Shown here one piece after another: positions 35,224-44,656 of a stretch of DNA of 64,000 bases (its first letter is position 1; each line of letters starts with the position of its first letter). Under the pieces are notes generated by a model. The model had not been told where the DNA came from. It did no database searches and worked only from the letters and a program-made list of their open reading frames with translations. Both the position numbers and the translations under genes were made by a program. The DNA is taken from positions 1 to 64,000 of the forward strand of contig UEGR01000009.1 of the NCBI GenBank assembly GCA_900465685.1, given 5' to 3'. This DNA comes from Hyphomicrobiales bacterium. Lineage in GTDB: Bacteria > Pseudomonadota > Alphaproteobacteria > Rhizobiales > Rhizobiaceae.

Positions 35224-37422
35224 TCAGTAGTTGCTGCGGCGCGCTTTTTTGTGTTTGCCCGCCAGATGCGTCACCACATTCTCGATTATGCGCATACCGG
35301 CATTATGACCGAGCGTCATGATCGATTCCGGGTGGAACTGAACAGCCGCCACCGGCTCCTTCTTATGCTCGAAAGCCATGATCACACCGTCTTCGGTTTC
35401 CGCCGTGACGAGGAAATCATCCGGCAGACGCTCCGGATCGGCGAAGATCGAATGGTAGCGCCCGACCGTCACTTCCTTCGGCAGACCGGAGAAAATGCGT
35501 TCCGGCTTCGACACGCGAATGCGCGACGGCTTGCCATGCATCGGAATACGCAACTGGCGCAACGTGCCGCCATAGGCTTCCGCCAGAGCCTGAAGGCCGA
35601 GGCAGACGCCGAAGATCGGCAGTTCGCGCTTGCGCGCCTTGTCGATGGTTGCCTTGCAGTCGAAATCCTGCGGCGAACCCGGCCCCGGCGAAAGCACCAC
35701 GAGATCAGGATTGACGCGGTCGAAAATATCGTCGGCGACTGGCGAGCGCACCGTCGATACGGTTGCGCCCGTCTGGCGGAAATAATTGGCCAGCGTGTGT
35801 ACGAAGGAATCTTCGTGATCCACCAGCAGGACCGAGATGCCCTCGCCTACCTTGGCGGCCACACGTTCTTCAGCAACATGATTGCTCTTCTGCGCCTCAC
35901 GCACAGCCGCGATCATCGCCGAAGCCTTCAGCTCGGTTTCCGCCTCTTCTTCTTCCGGGTTGGAATCAAACAGCAGCGTTGCACCGGCACGGATTTCAGC
36001 CACGCCATCCTTGATGCGGATGGTGCGCAGCGTGAGACCGGTGTTCATGTCGCCGTTGAAATGCATCATGCCGATGGCGCCGCCATACCATGCACGCGGG
36101 CTGCGCTCGTTTTCCTCAAGAAAACGCATCGCCCACAATTTCGGCGCGCCGGTCACGGTCACAGCCCATGCATGGCTGAGGAAACCGTCGAAAGCATCCA
36201 TACCGTCACGCAGGCGACCTTCAATATGATCAACCGTATGGATCAGGCGCGAATACATTTCGATCTGGCGGCGACCAATCACCCGCACCGAACCCGGCTC
36301 GCAGACGCGGCTCTTGTCGTTGCGGTCGACATCCGAACACATGGTCAGCTCGGATTCGTCCTTCTTGGAATTGAGCAGTTTCAGAATCTGCTCCGAATCC
36401 GAAATCGCATCCTCCCCGCGCTTGATCGTGCCCGAAATCGGGCAGGTTTCGATGCGGCGGCCATTGACGCGCACGAACATTTCCGGCGATGCGCCAACCA
36501 GATATTCGTTCTCGCCCAGATTGATGAAGAAGGAATAAGGCGACGGATTGATCGTCTTCAGGCGACGGAAGATTTCCGACGGTGCAGTGTGGCAACGCTC
36601 ATAGAAGGTCTGACCCGGCACGACCTCGAACAGATCGCCGCGCTTGAAGCTATCCTTGGCGCGCTCGACCAGCTTGGCATATTCGCCCGGATTATGATCG
36701 CCACGCGGCAATGTGCGTTCCGAAGGCTTGAACGCCTCGGCAGGCGTTGCCCGCGCAAGACCATGCGTCGAGGAACCGCCGCAGGTGAATTCATAACGAT
36801 CGACCCAGGCGCGTGCTGCATAGTGGTCGGCGACGAAGATCTCGTCGGGAATGAACAGCACCAGATCGCGCTGGGTTTCCGGGCGCTTGAGCTTGTACTG
36901 GATCGGGTCGAACTGGAACGCCAGATCGTAACCGAAAGCACCGTAAAGGCCGAGATTGGCATCTTCTTCCGAGAAGAACAGCCCGACAATGGCGCGCAGC
37001 ACCGTGAACACCGAAGGCATGCGCGAACGCTCTTCTTCGGTAAATGTGCCGGTCGGCTCCGCGATGGTCAGCTCGATGCGATCCTGCGTGGACGTATCCA
37101 CCGTCACTTCGCCCAAGGCCTGTACCGTATCGAGAATGGGGCGCAGCAGGATGACGCCACGGGCGTTCAACGCCTCAATGCGCATGGTGCGCTGGCGCGA
37201 CGTGATCACCACTGGCGGATCGACGATTGCCGTGTCCCATCGCGTATAGCGGCCCGGATATTCGTAGTTGGACGAGAACACCGCACCGCGTCTTTCATTG
37301 AGCACATCGATATAGGTTTCGATGGCGCCCTTATACGCAGTGAGATGGCGCACGCGCTCGACGACAATGCCGCCAGCCGTTTCGTGCTGAAATATCTCGC
37401 TATCCGCTATCTTCGCATTCAT
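35224..37422 (-). CDS. trpE(G): Anthranilate synthase, fused TrpE-TrpG
   Basis: Makes anthranilate from chorismate and glutamine, the first step to tryptophan. One 732-residue chain joins the chorismate-binding TrpE part (to about 515; [57 protein letters not shown]) to a TrpG glutaminase ([21 protein letters not shown], active-site Cys in [16 protein letters not shown], and HPESIMT). Such fusion is typical of Rhizobiales. The trpL attenuator lies upstream. Confidence 0.97.
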   Translation of the reverse strand: MNAKIADSEIFQHETAGGIVVERVRHLTAYKGAIETYIDVLNERRGAVFSSNYEYPGRYTRWDTAIVDPPVVITSRQRTMRIEALNARGVILLRPILDTVQALGEVTVDTSTQDRIELTIAEPTGTFTEEERSRMPSVFTVLRAIVGLFFSEEDANLGLYGAFGYDLAFQFDPIQYKLKRPETQRDLVLFIPDEIFVADHYAARAWVDRYEFTCGGSSTHGLARATPAEAFKPSERTLPRGDHNPGEYAKLVERAKDSFKRGDLFEVVPGQTFYERCHTAPSEIFRRLKTINPSPYSFFINLGENEYLVGASPEMFVRVNGRRIETCPISGTIKRGEDAISDSEQILKLLNSKKDESELTMCSDVDRNDKSRVCEPGSVRVIGRRQIEMYSRLIHTVDHIEGRLRDGMDAFDGFLSHAWAVTVTGAPKLWAMRFLEENERSPRAWYGGAIGMMHFNGDMNTGLTLRTIRIKDGVAEIRAGATLLFDSNPEEEEAETELKASAMIAAVREAQKSNHVAEERVAAKVGEGISVLLVDHEDSFVHTLANYFRQTGATVSTVRSPVADDIFDRVNPDLVVLSPGPGSPQDFDCKATIDKARKRELPIFGVCLGLQALAEAYGGTLRQLRIPMHGKPSRIRVSKPERIFSGLPKEVTVGRYHSIFADPERLPDDFLVTAETEDGVIMAFEHKKEPVAAVQFHPESIMTLGHNAGMRIIENVVTHLAGKHKKARRSNY

Positions 37423-37491
37423 GGTCGGCTAATCCCAATTGCTTTCGTTTTCGAATAATTCCGGGCTTCGGTCCCATTCGGGCAGCCAAAC

Positions 37492-37522
37492 AAAAAGGCC
37501 GCCCGGATAATCCCAGCGGCCC
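37492..37522 (-). terminator. trp attenuator hairpin
   Basis: Minus strand GGCCGC (37521-37516) pairs with GCGGCC (37502-37497), followed by TTTTTG. It lies between trpL and trpE(G). In Sinorhizobium meliloti the equivalent terminator also releases a leader RNA (rnTrpL) that acts in trans. Confidence 0.88.
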
Positions 37523-37564
37523 TGTCTCCTGAACGCATATGCGCAAACGCCTGCGTGGCCGCTT

Positions 37565-37612
37565 TTAGCGAGCCCACCACCAACCGTTGATGCGAATGTG
37601 CGAAATGTTCAT
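37565..37612 (-). CDS. trpL: trp leader peptide
   Basis: ATG at 37612 opens MNISHIRINGWWWAR and stops at TAA 37565. The three Trp codons in a row are the classic sensor of charged tRNA-Trp in rhizobial trpLE(G). No ribosome site precedes the ATG, and the predicted promoter places transcription start at or beside the ATG, so the peptide is probably translated from a leaderless RNA. Confidence 0.93.
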   Translation of the reverse strand: MNISHIRINGWWWAR

Positions 37613-37620
37613 GGGCGCTA

Positions 37621-37649
37621 GTGTTAGCGTTCCGCCGGGCGGCTTGCAA
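37621..37649 (-). promoter_or_regulatory. Promoter of trpL-trpE(G)
   Basis: Minus strand TTGCAA (37649-37644), 17-base spacer, TAACAC (37626-37621). The A of the trpL ATG lies 9 bases past the -10 box. Confidence 0.75.
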
Positions 37650-37764
37650 CCGGAAAATTGTGGCCTCGCATTTTTCCCGACAGACCCGAGACCCGGCCCC
37701 GATGAGCCGACCCTGTGAAAATTGTCAGGCCTATACCTGTCAGAATTATGCTAAGCCTTCGGAA

Positions 37765-37888
37765 CCGAAAAAAGAAAAGTCCGGACACCACGGAAGGTCC
37801 GGACTTTTCCCTGTCCTTAATGAGGACATACAGACAAGGAAGCGGGGTGCCTTGCCTGATCAAAACGAGGCTCCTCGCCCCCCAAATG
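37765..37888 (-). ncRNA. Candidate small RNA, about 120 bases
   Basis: On the minus strand a hairpin TGTCCT-CATTA-AGGACA (37828-37812) is followed by a 12-bp stem AAAAGTCCGGAC / GTCCGGACTTTT (37808-37775) and CTTTTTT, an excellent terminator with no gene upstream for 340 bases. A TATAAA at 37900-37895 could be a -10 box, which would start the RNA near 37888. No -35 is clear. Family not recognised. Confidence 0.55.
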
Positions 37889-38150
37889 ACTAAATTTATA
37901 CGTGCAATACGACTTTCAGTATGGCTAATCACTACCATGGGTTGCATGTAGTTGGCAACTAGTAATTGATTCGGGGCCGCCTGTTCGTATTTGGGACATG
38001 GCTCACCAGTCCCCGCAAATTTGTCAGCCTTCTGAACAAGTTTCGTCTTGCGCCCAGCGCGGATTTCAGATTCATTCCCGTGACTTAATTCAGAATGAAC
38101 GCATGAAGAAAAGAGTCGCCGCAAACAGGCGACCAGTTGGGGACACACGC

Positions 38151-38612
38151 ATGAAGAACCTTGATGCCATGGACAGGAACATCCTACAGGCCCTTCAGGA
38201 GAACGGGCGCCTGACCAATACCGAGCTTGCCGATCGCATCAATCTCTCGCAGACAGCGACTGCCGAACGCGTCAAGCGCCTGACCCGGGAAGGCTATATT
38301 CTGGGCTATTCGGCACGGCTGTCGCCCAAGATGCTCGACCGCGCCATGCTGGTTTTCATCGAGATCAAGCTCGACCGCACGACGCCGGAAGTCTTCGAGA
38401 CCTTCGCGACGTTCACGCGCAACAATCCAGACGTTCTCGAATGCCATATGGTGGCAGGCGGCTTTGACTATCTCGTCAAGGCCCGCGTTTCCGACATGGA
38501 TCATTATCGCCGTTTCCTGTCGGAAGCGCTTCTTTCTCTGCCCGGCGTGCGGGAATCGCACACCTATGCCGTCATGGAAGAAGTCAAGGAAACCGCGCAT
38601 ATCGCGGTATAA
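38151..38612 (+). CDS. Lrp/AsnC family transcriptional regulator
   Basis: 153 residues: an N-terminal helix-turn-helix (LDAMDRNILQALQENGRLTNTELADRINLSQTATAERVKRLTREGYI) and a C-terminal RAM ligand domain (VFIEIKLDRTTPEVFETF...VLECHMVAGGFDYLVKARVSD). Typical of leucine-responsive or amino-acid-specific regulators. The frame is open further upstream, but ATG 38151 gives the family length. The target genes are not evident; putA or other amino-acid catabolic genes are not beside it. Confidence 0.92.
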   Translation: MKNLDAMDRNILQALQENGRLTNTELADRINLSQTATAERVKRLTREGYILGYSARLSPKMLDRAMLVFIEIKLDRTTPEVFETFATFTRNNPDVLECHMVAGGFDYLVKARVSDMDHYRRFLSEALLSLPGVRESHTYAVMEEVKETAHIAV

Positions 38613-38671
38613 AAGGCCTCTCATGGCCATCGCCACGCTGACAGGATCCTTCCTGCTCCAGCAATGAATGC

Positions 38672-38706
38672 TTGCCAGAATTCATTTGCGGGTATATACC
38701 CGCATT
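38672..38706 (+). promoter_or_regulatory. marR promoter with palindromic operator
   Basis: TTGCCA (38672-38677), 17-base spacer, TATACC (38695-38700). An 18-base perfect palindrome, TGCGGGTATATACCCGCA (38687-38704), covers the -10 box. The expected start of transcription, six bases past the -10, is the A of the marR ATG at 38707. Confidence 0.75.
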
Positions 38707-39105
38707 ATGGCACATTCTTGTTTCTGCATACTTCTGCGTCAGGCATCGCGCAAAACCTCCGCCATCTATGACGAGGCGCTGGCGCCGCTTGGCATCAATG
38801 TCGCACAGTTCAGCCTGCTGCGTCGGCTTGACCGCGCGGGCACACTGTCGATCACCGAACTGGCGCGCACGGCCGAGCTTGATCGTTCCACGATGGGGCG
38901 CAACGCCAAGGTGTTGCAGCGCATGGGACTGGTTGAGCCCGGCCAGGGCGAAGACCATCGCGAAACCAATATCAGATTGACCAATACAGGCCGGGAGCTT
39001 CTCACCCGTGGCGGTCCGCTCTGGGATAAAGCCCAGGAAGAAATCGAAGAAAAACTTGGAAATAACGGGGTCGAACAGTTGCAGGCGCTGCTTCAGGCAC
39101 TCTGA
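38707..39105 (+). CDS. MarR family transcriptional regulator
   Basis: 132 residues with a winged helix (FSLLRRLDRAGTLSITELARTAELDRSTMGRNAKVLQRMGLVEPGQGEDHRETNIRLT). The MAHSCFCILLRQASR start is common in this group; its two Cys could sense oxidants. The start at 38707 has no ribosome site and seems to be leaderless. The overlapping palindrome suggests autorepression. The MFS transporter 142 bases downstream on the same strand is a likely target. Confidence 0.88.
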   Translation: MAHSCFCILLRQASRKTSAIYDEALAPLGINVAQFSLLRRLDRAGTLSITELARTAELDRSTMGRNAKVLQRMGLVEPGQGEDHRETNIRLTNTGRELLTRGGPLWDKAQEEIEEKLGNNGVEQLQALLQAL

Positions 39106-39247
39106 AGCCCGTCGGACGCGACCCTCTAACTGAACTGACTTGACTGGAAACAATGACGGAGCGCGCTTCTGCGGCTACGCGCAAAGAAGCTCGCCTTCCT
39201 ATCCGTGGCCATTTCTGCAAAAATGGTCCTAACCGAAAGCGCTCAAG

Positions 39248-40540
39248 ATGATATCTGCCCGCCTCGCACGCGTTCTCGAACAGAGAAACATCCATTACGG
39301 ATGGGTTGTCGCCGCCATTACCTTCCTGACCATGCTGGCAACGGCTGCCGCCATGGGGTCGGCAGGCATATTGATCGAACCGCTCCAGCGCGAATTCGGC
39401 TGGACCAACGCCAATATCTCTTTTGCCATGGCGCTTCGTTTGGTTCTGTTCGGCCTGATGGGACCGTTTGCGGCCGCCTTCATGAACCAGTTCGGCCTCC
39501 GCCGCGTTGTGACCGCAGCGCTGATCCTGATCGCCAGCGGCCTTCTCGGCTCCATCTTCATGACGGAGGAATGGCAGATGGTGGGCCTCTGGGGCGTCGT
39601 GATCGGTGTCGGCACCGGCATGACCGCGCTCGTGCTGGGTGCAACGGTTGCCGCCCGCTGGTTTGAAAAGCGCCGTGGTCTTGTGGTCGGCCTGATGACC
39701 GCCAGCAATGCCACCGGCCAGCTGGTTTTCATGCCGATCCTCGCCAGTGTCAGCCAGACCATTGGCTGGCGCACATCGCTCACCATCGTCATTGGTTTCC
39801 TGACCGTTGCGCTGTTGCTGGTTCTCGCTTTGATGCGCGATCACCCGGCAGATATCGGCCTGAAACCCTATGGCCGCACGGCTCCACTGCCAGCACCTGA
39901 ACCGAAGAAGAGCTTTGGCGCCATGCTTGCCTCGCCGCTGGTGACCCTGCGCGAAGCGTCCTCGACCTCCACTTTCTGGGTGCTGTTCCTGACCTTCTTC
40001 GTCTGCGGCTTTTCGACAAACGGCCTCATCCAGACCCACTGGATCACGCTTTGCGGTGACTACGGCATCGCGCCGGTCGGCGCAGCCGGTATCCTCGCAG
40101 TCATCGGCGCATTCGACCTGATCGGCACGATCATGTCCGGCTGGCTCTCCGACCGTTTCGACAATCGCTGGCTGCTGTTCTGGTTCTATGCGCTGCGCGG
40201 CCTGTCGCTGATCTATCTGACCTTCACCGACTTCTCGGTTTATGAACTGGCGCTGTTCGCCGTCTTCTACGGTCTGGACTGGGTCGCAACCGTACCACCG
40301 ACGGTGAAGCTTGCCGCCGAACGTTTCGGCCCGGAAAAGGCCGGTCTGGTCTTTGGCTGGGTGTTCACCGGTCACCAGATTGGCGCCGCTGCTGCCGCCG
40401 GTTTTGCGGGCTTCGTCCGCACCGACTATGACAGCTATACGCCAGCCCTCGTTCTGGCTGGCGCCATGTGCCTTGCGGCGGCGGCGATGGTGTTCATCAT
40501 CAACCGCCCTGCCCCGCGCGTCGTTCTGCAGGCTTCATGA
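39248..40540 (+). CDS. MFS transporter
   Basis: 430 residues, 12 predicted helices. The start YGWVVAAITFLTMLATAAAMGSAGILIEPLQREFGWTNANISFAMALRL and GLMGPFAAAFMNQFGLRR resemble the oxalate/formate-antiporter-like and monocarboxylate branch. Follows marR on the same strand and may be regulated by it. Substrate not predictable. Its last 6 bases overlap the end of the convergent EamA gene. Confidence 0.88.
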   Translation: MISARLARVLEQRNIHYGWVVAAITFLTMLATAAAMGSAGILIEPLQREFGWTNANISFAMALRLVLFGLMGPFAAAFMNQFGLRRVVTAALILIASGLLGSIFMTEEWQMVGLWGVVIGVGTGMTALVLGATVAARWFEKRRGLVVGLMTASNATGQLVFMPILASVSQTIGWRTSLTIVIGFLTVALLLVLALMRDHPADIGLKPYGRTAPLPAPEPKKSFGAMLASPLVTLREASSTSTFWVLFLTFFVCGFSTNGLIQTHWITLCGDYGIAPVGAAGILAVIGAFDLIGTIMSGWLSDRFDNRWLLFWFYALRGLSLIYLTFTDFSVYELALFAVFYGLDWVATVPPTVKLAAERFGPEKAGLVFGWVFTGHQIGAAAAAGFAGFVRTDYDSYTPALVLAGAMCLAAAAMVFIINRPAPRVVLQAS

Positions 40541-41452
40541 CGCGACCGGCTTTTTGCCCTTCCTGTTCAGTGCCAGCACACCGACACTGATCAGGAGGGC
40601 GGCGAGCGTGTCGGCAAAGCCCGGCACTTCGCCAAGCAGGACAAGGGCAAGAACCAGCGTGATGACGGGGATCAGCGCCGAAAGTGCGGCCCCGGCCGCC
40701 GTTCCCAGCAGAACAACAGCGCGGTTGAAGGCAAAGACGCCAAAGGCCGAAGTGAGAACGCCCTGATAAAACCCTTGCAGGGTGATATCGCCCCAGGATG
40801 TTGCACCGAGCCCCATGGGCAGGAAAAGCGCATAGATCGGCAGATAGAACAGTGCCGAGGCGACAGCTGAAATCGCCGTCGCATGCAGCCCGTCCATCCC
40901 CTTGCTGCGAAACACCATGACATAGATCGCCCATATGAGCGCCGCGGCAAAGAAGGCGATGTGTCCGACCATTTCCTGTCCGCCCAGTTGCGACAGTCCC
41001 GCGATCAACATGCTGCCGATCAGGATCAGAACCACCCCGAGCCAGCGCGACATTGCAAGACGTTCTCCCAGAAACACCACGCCCAGAATGGCCACGAGCA
41101 CCGTCATGATGCCCGGAATGAGCGCTGCCGCATGGAATGCCGGGGCGAATTGCAGACCATAGGCGGTCATCAGGGCATAGGGCGCGCCTGCGCCGGAAAC
41201 CAGAAGGACAAAGCCCAGCGGTCCAAGCTGCCGGAAGCCGAAGCCTTTCATGACTACGACCGGCAGCAGCACCAGCCCCGCCACACCAAAACGCAAAGCG
41301 ATGATGTCGAAAGGCGTGAGCGCGGTCTTGAACCCAAAACGCGTCAGAACGAACGATCCGGACCACACCAAAACCCCGGAAAGCCCCCAGGCAAGACCGC
41401 GTATGGTATCGGATGTCGAAGGTGTCGGGGTGTTGTCGGCAATGGCGGTCAT
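40535..41452 (-). CDS. EamA/DMT family transporter
   Basis: 305 residues with ten helices in two EamA repeats (GLAWGLSGVLVWSGSFVLTRFGF at the start; AFFAAALIWAIYVMVFRSKG for the second). Family members export amino acids, sugars or metabolites. Its start is 98 bases after the LysR stop on the same strand, so the LysR may control it. It converges with the MFS gene. Confidence 0.88.
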   Translation of the reverse strand: MTAIADNTPTPSTSDTIRGLAWGLSGVLVWSGSFVLTRFGFKTALTPFDIIALRFGVAGLVLLPVVVMKGFGFRQLGPLGFVLLVSGAGAPYALMTAYGLQFAPAFHAAALIPGIMTVLVAILGVVFLGERLAMSRWLGVVLILIGSMLIAGLSQLGGQEMVGHIAFFAAALIWAIYVMVFRSKGMDGLHATAISAVASALFYLPIYALFLPMGLGATSWGDITLQGFYQGVLTSAFGVFAFNRAVVLLGTAAGAALSALIPVITLVLALVLLGEVPGFADTLAALLISVGVLALNRKGKKPVAS

Positions 41453-41550
41453 GGTTGCTCGCTGCAGGATGGTCGAAGAATAGCCGGACTATTGCACTCT
41501 TCGCCGTAGCGAACACCACGGATAAGTGAGATATGAGATATTAGAGTTTC

Positions 41551-42429
41551 TTATGCCGCTTTGCTTTTGGCGTCTTGCGCTACATCGCAGAACCGCTCGA
41601 CCAGATGCCGGACAGGACTGTCGGCCCGAAAAACGATATAGACGGTGCGAAATGTCGGCGGATCGAGGCGAAGCGCCCGCAATCCGTGCAGGTCCGCCCC
41701 CGGCAGGCTGATCTCCGATAAAAGCGTCGTGCCGATGCCATGCCGCACCATTTCCAGCACGGTGGCTACATCACGGGTGCGCACCTGCTCGCTGCAGGTC
41801 TTACCGTCGCCATGAATGATGCGGTCAATGATCATTTCACAGCCCGCAGCAGCAATCAGCTGGCGATCCCGCAGGGTCTCGACGGCGATCCTGTCATGTC
41901 GCATGAAAGGATCGTCGCTGCGTCCCACCACGACAAGCTCCTCCTGACCGATGTCGCATGCTTCCAGCTCCGGCGCGGGCAACGAGGTTATGCCAAGATC
42001 GGCAATGCCATCCCGCACCCATTGGCTCACGACATCATGTCCGCCCTCGAACGCGCTGAGTTCAATAGCCGGATAGAGCCGCTGAAAAACTTTCCGCAAA
42101 CCGGGCAAGGCATATTCGAGCTGGCTTGGAATGGCCGCGACACGGAGCCGCTCGGGCCCTGCCGAAACATTGCTTCGTGCTCGCAGCTCGATCCTGTCCA
42201 CCGCCGCAAGAGCGGTCCTGGCATCGTCGAGGATAGACTGGCCAAAGGCCGTCAGGGTTGCCCCATCGCGTTTGCGGGCCAGCACATCAAGGCCCAGTAT
42301 CTTTTCCAGCGTCGCAATCGCCTGACTGGCTCCCGATTGCGTCAGCCCCAGCTGGCGCGCCGCAGCACCGACGCTGCCGGTTTCAGCGACAGCTTGCAGC
42401 AGACGTAACTGGACCAGACTGATCTTCAT
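41551..42429 (-). CDS. LysR family transcriptional regulator
   Basis: 292 residues: N-terminal helix-turn-helix VQLRLLQAVAETGSVGAAARQLGLTQSGASQAIATLEKILGLDVLARKRDGATLTAFG and a C-terminal two-lobed effector domain with VRHGIGTTLLSEI. Unlike most LysR proteins it is not divergent from its neighbour but precedes the EamA gene on the same strand. Effector unknown. Confidence 0.92.
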   Translation of the reverse strand: MKISLVQLRLLQAVAETGSVGAAARQLGLTQSGASQAIATLEKILGLDVLARKRDGATLTAFGQSILDDARTALAAVDRIELRARSNVSAGPERLRVAAIPSQLEYALPGLRKVFQRLYPAIELSAFEGGHDVVSQWVRDGIADLGITSLPAPELEACDIGQEELVVVGRSDDPFMRHDRIAVETLRDRQLIAAAGCEMIIDRIIHGDGKTCSEQVRTRDVATVLEMVRHGIGTTLLSEISLPGADLHGLRALRLDPPTFRTVYIVFRADSPVRHLVERFCDVAQDAKSKAA

Positions 42430-42445
42430 GTTCTCGATTCCGGGT

Positions 42446-43417
42446 TCAATCGCTCAACAATGCATCGCCCCAGTCGGCGCGGCGCGCCCAACGGAACAAG
42501 TCGCCGTCGCGCTTGGTCAGCAGGCGCTCCTCGGCTCTGCCGTCATCCTTGCAGAGTTTAACCGAAACTTTGCCGCCGCCAACCCTCGTCGGCGCAACAA
42601 CCCGCGCTTCAACAGCATCGGATGGTTCGCGCACGGCGGCGAGATAAATAAACTTCTCATCCTCCCACGGCACTTCCGCATCCTTGGTCATGCGGTGAAT
42701 GCGCGAACGGGCAACGCGGCGCGAGAAATGGCACCAGTCCGGCGCGACCAGCGGGCAATCCAGCTGGTGCGGGCATGGCGCGGCAATCGTCGCACCCCGT
42801 CCGATCAGCGCCATGCGTGCATCAAGAATGCGCTGCCAGCCCGCAGGCGTGCCCGGCTCGACAATCACGAACATCTGCCGTGCAGACGTCCAAAGCTGCG
42901 CAACCAGCTTGCGCCGATCATCAGGCGCCAGCTCATCCAACACATAGGCAATGGTGACGAGATCAGCTTGCGGAAAATCGAGCTTTTCCTTCACCACATC
43001 GCCAGCGCGCCAGTCCAGCGATGCCAGACCGCTCTGTGTGGCCAGACTGCTACCAACGGCGCGAATGGCCGGGCTTGCTTCGATCATTGTGGCGTTTTCA
43101 AGCGACTGCCAGCACCCCCGGGCTGCCCATAGCGCCGTACCCGGGCCAGCGCCAACATCCAACATCGATTGTGGCGCGAAATCCGGGCAAACTTCCGCAG
43201 CACTTTCGAGGCTTGCGCGCACCGCCGCATAAGTGGCAGGCAAACGCGCCGCGAGATAGGCTTTCGCGGCCAGATCGTCGGAAATATGCAGGCGACCGTC
43301 CCGCGTCTCGGCGCGATAGCGGCGCGACAGAAGATCGGAGGCGCGCTTGAGATCGGCCAATGCCACGCCCTCAAGCGCGGCATCCACCGCCTGACGCAAA
43401 ATCGGAGGCAGTTCCAT
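42446..43417 (-). CDS. Rsm22-family small-subunit ribosome assembly factor
   Basis: 323 residues. A methyltransferase-like fold with the SAM loop LDVGAGPGTALWAA at 86-99 is followed by the cysteine cluster Cys215, Cys221, Cys229 in CPHQLDCP and WCHFSRRVARSRIHR. In yeast and human mitochondria this family (Rsm22/METTL17) binds a [4Fe-4S] cluster and helps build the small subunit. The bacterial role is less clear. The gene sits between DUF2333 and a LysR gene, all on the minus strand with small gaps. Confidence 0.88.
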   Translation of the reverse strand: MELPPILRQAVDAALEGVALADLKRASDLLSRRYRAETRDGRLHISDDLAAKAYLAARLPATYAAVRASLESAAEVCPDFAPQSMLDVGAGPGTALWAARGCWQSLENATMIEASPAIRAVGSSLATQSGLASLDWRAGDVVKEKLDFPQADLVTIAYVLDELAPDDRRKLVAQLWTSARQMFVIVEPGTPAGWQRILDARMALIGRGATIAAPCPHQLDCPLVAPDWCHFSRRVARSRIHRMTKDAEVPWEDEKFIYLAAVREPSDAVEARVVAPTRVGGGKVSVKLCKDDGRAEERLLTKRDGDLFRWARRADWGDALLSD

Positions 43418-43423
43418 TGCCCG

Positions 43424-44656
43424 TCAGCGCTCCAGAACCTGCTTCACGTCGACCAGATTGGAACGAACGCGCAGGATATAGAAGCCCATTGTGGTCAGAT
43501 GCGACGGGGTAAACCACGCATCCGGGCTGCCGTTGGAAACGATGAAAGGCTGCATGTCGAGCGCCGAACGCATCTGCTTTTCCATCTCGTCCCACACACC
43601 GTCGAGGTGCTTTTCAGCCAGCACGCCACGGAAATCGGAATGCGCCGAGCGGAGCAGGCCGTAATAGGCGTAGAGCTGACCATAGGCGAACCAGAAGCGG
43701 TCATCCGCACGGGTGTCGAACCAGCCATTATGATAGTTTTCCGCGCGGTCCTTGAGGATCGCCGAGGTGGAACCCAGATCGCTGGCGATACGGTCGACAA
43801 ACTGGATCAGATTGTCGGCGCGGGCATCAAACGTGGCCTGACAGTTTTCAAGGCGCGTATTGAACGAACGCAGATCCTTGATTGCCGAACGATAATAGCT
43901 TGGCGTCGGGGTCTTCGGACCGAACGGGCTCAGACCGAAATACCAGGAATCCTCGGCAAACTGCAAATTGCCACGCGCCTTTTGCAGATCGCCATCGATC
44001 TGCGATGTGCCGCGCAGACGGCCGATATTGTCCACCAGTTCAATCGCCGTACGACGCACGGCGGCATTGATACCACGCTGGAACGAGGCCTTGTTGTCGA
44101 GGAACGGTGTGCGATCCCAGTCGAGGCCGAAGAAACCGGCCTTGTAGAGCAGCATGGAGGAAATCCACGCATTCTGGTTCACGTTGAAATCGGTGAGGTC
44201 TGCGGCAACCTCGGCAATCGCCGAACGCGAGCACTTGCGCGCCGTTGACGGAATTTGTGCCGCCTGAACCGGCTGTGCAGTCTGTGGCGTTTCGGAAGAA
44301 GGCTGGTCATTGCCCGATCCGGCCGCAGTTCCGGTGGAAGGTGCCGGTTCCGGAGCTTGTGCTGGCGCAGCGGGTGCGGACTGCGAACTTACTTCCTCGC
44401 CGGGCGTGTTGGCGGTCTGATAACTATACTTTGCCGGATAGTCCGGATCGAAATTGGTCCAGACCTGAGTCTGCCAGATAAAATAGATATAGAGCGCAGC
44501 CAGACCGACCACGACGACGCCAATTATGGCTTTCCACAATATTCCGAACTTAAGATAAAGCCGCCACAAAGCGGCCAGCGGAACGGCTATCAGCCGGGCC
44601 AGACCCGCAATCATACGACCTAGGAAGGAGAAAACGGCCCGCACTGCATTCCACAC
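43424..44656 (-). CDS. DUF2333 inner membrane protein
   Basis: 410 residues. One membrane helix (LWKAIIGVVVVGLAALYIYFIWQ, about 41-63) precedes VWTNFDPDYP, a Pro/Ala/Ser linker (about 84-135) and a folded periplasmic domain (TARKCSRSAIAEVAADLTDFNVNQNAWISSMLLYKAGFFGLDWDRTPFLDNKASFQRGINAAVRRT). The family is conserved in proteobacteria without assigned function. rsm22 starts 6 bases after its stop. Confidence 0.88.
   Translation of the reverse strand: MWNAVRAVFSFLGRMIAGLARLIAVPLAALWRLYLKFGILWKAIIGVVVVGLAALYIYFIWQTQVWTNFDPDYPAKYSYQTANTPGEEVSSQSAPAAPAQAPEPAPSTGTAAGSGNDQPSSETPQTAQPVQAAQIPSTARKCSRSAIAEVAADLTDFNVNQNAWISSMLLYKAGFFGLDWDRTPFLDNKASFQRGINAAVRRTAIELVDNIGRLRGTSQIDGDLQKARGNLQFAEDSWYFGLSPFGPKTPTPSYYRSAIKDLRSFNTRLENCQATFDARADNLIQFVDRIASDLGSTSAILKDRAENYHNGWFDTRADDRFWFAYGQLYAYYGLLRSAHSDFRGVLAEKHLDGVWDEMEKQMRSALDMQPFIVSNGSPDAWFTPSHLTTMGFYILRVRSNLVDVKQVLER

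Larger units (their letters stand above)
37613..38150. other. 538-base stretch between trpL and the Lrp gene
   Basis: Holds the trpL promoter, a strong minus-strand terminator with a candidate small RNA, and the unmarked promoter of the plus-strand lrp gene. A plus-strand ORF with CENCQAYTC crosses the hairpin and was not accepted as a gene. Confidence 0.6.

Noticed and set aside
35251..37458. Open frame of 735 codons opposite trpE(G), and similar long frames opposite leuA (31828-33639), dppA (52071-53825) and petB (6010-7524)
   Set aside because: They run antisense to clear conserved genes, show no family motifs, and are rich in His, Arg and Gln as expected from reading GC-rich codons on the other strand.
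37621..37893. Plus-strand ORF of 90 codons with a CENCQAYTC motif
   Set aside because: It crosses the promoter of trpL and the strong hairpin of the candidate small RNA; the Cys motif is short and no ribosome site supports either start.
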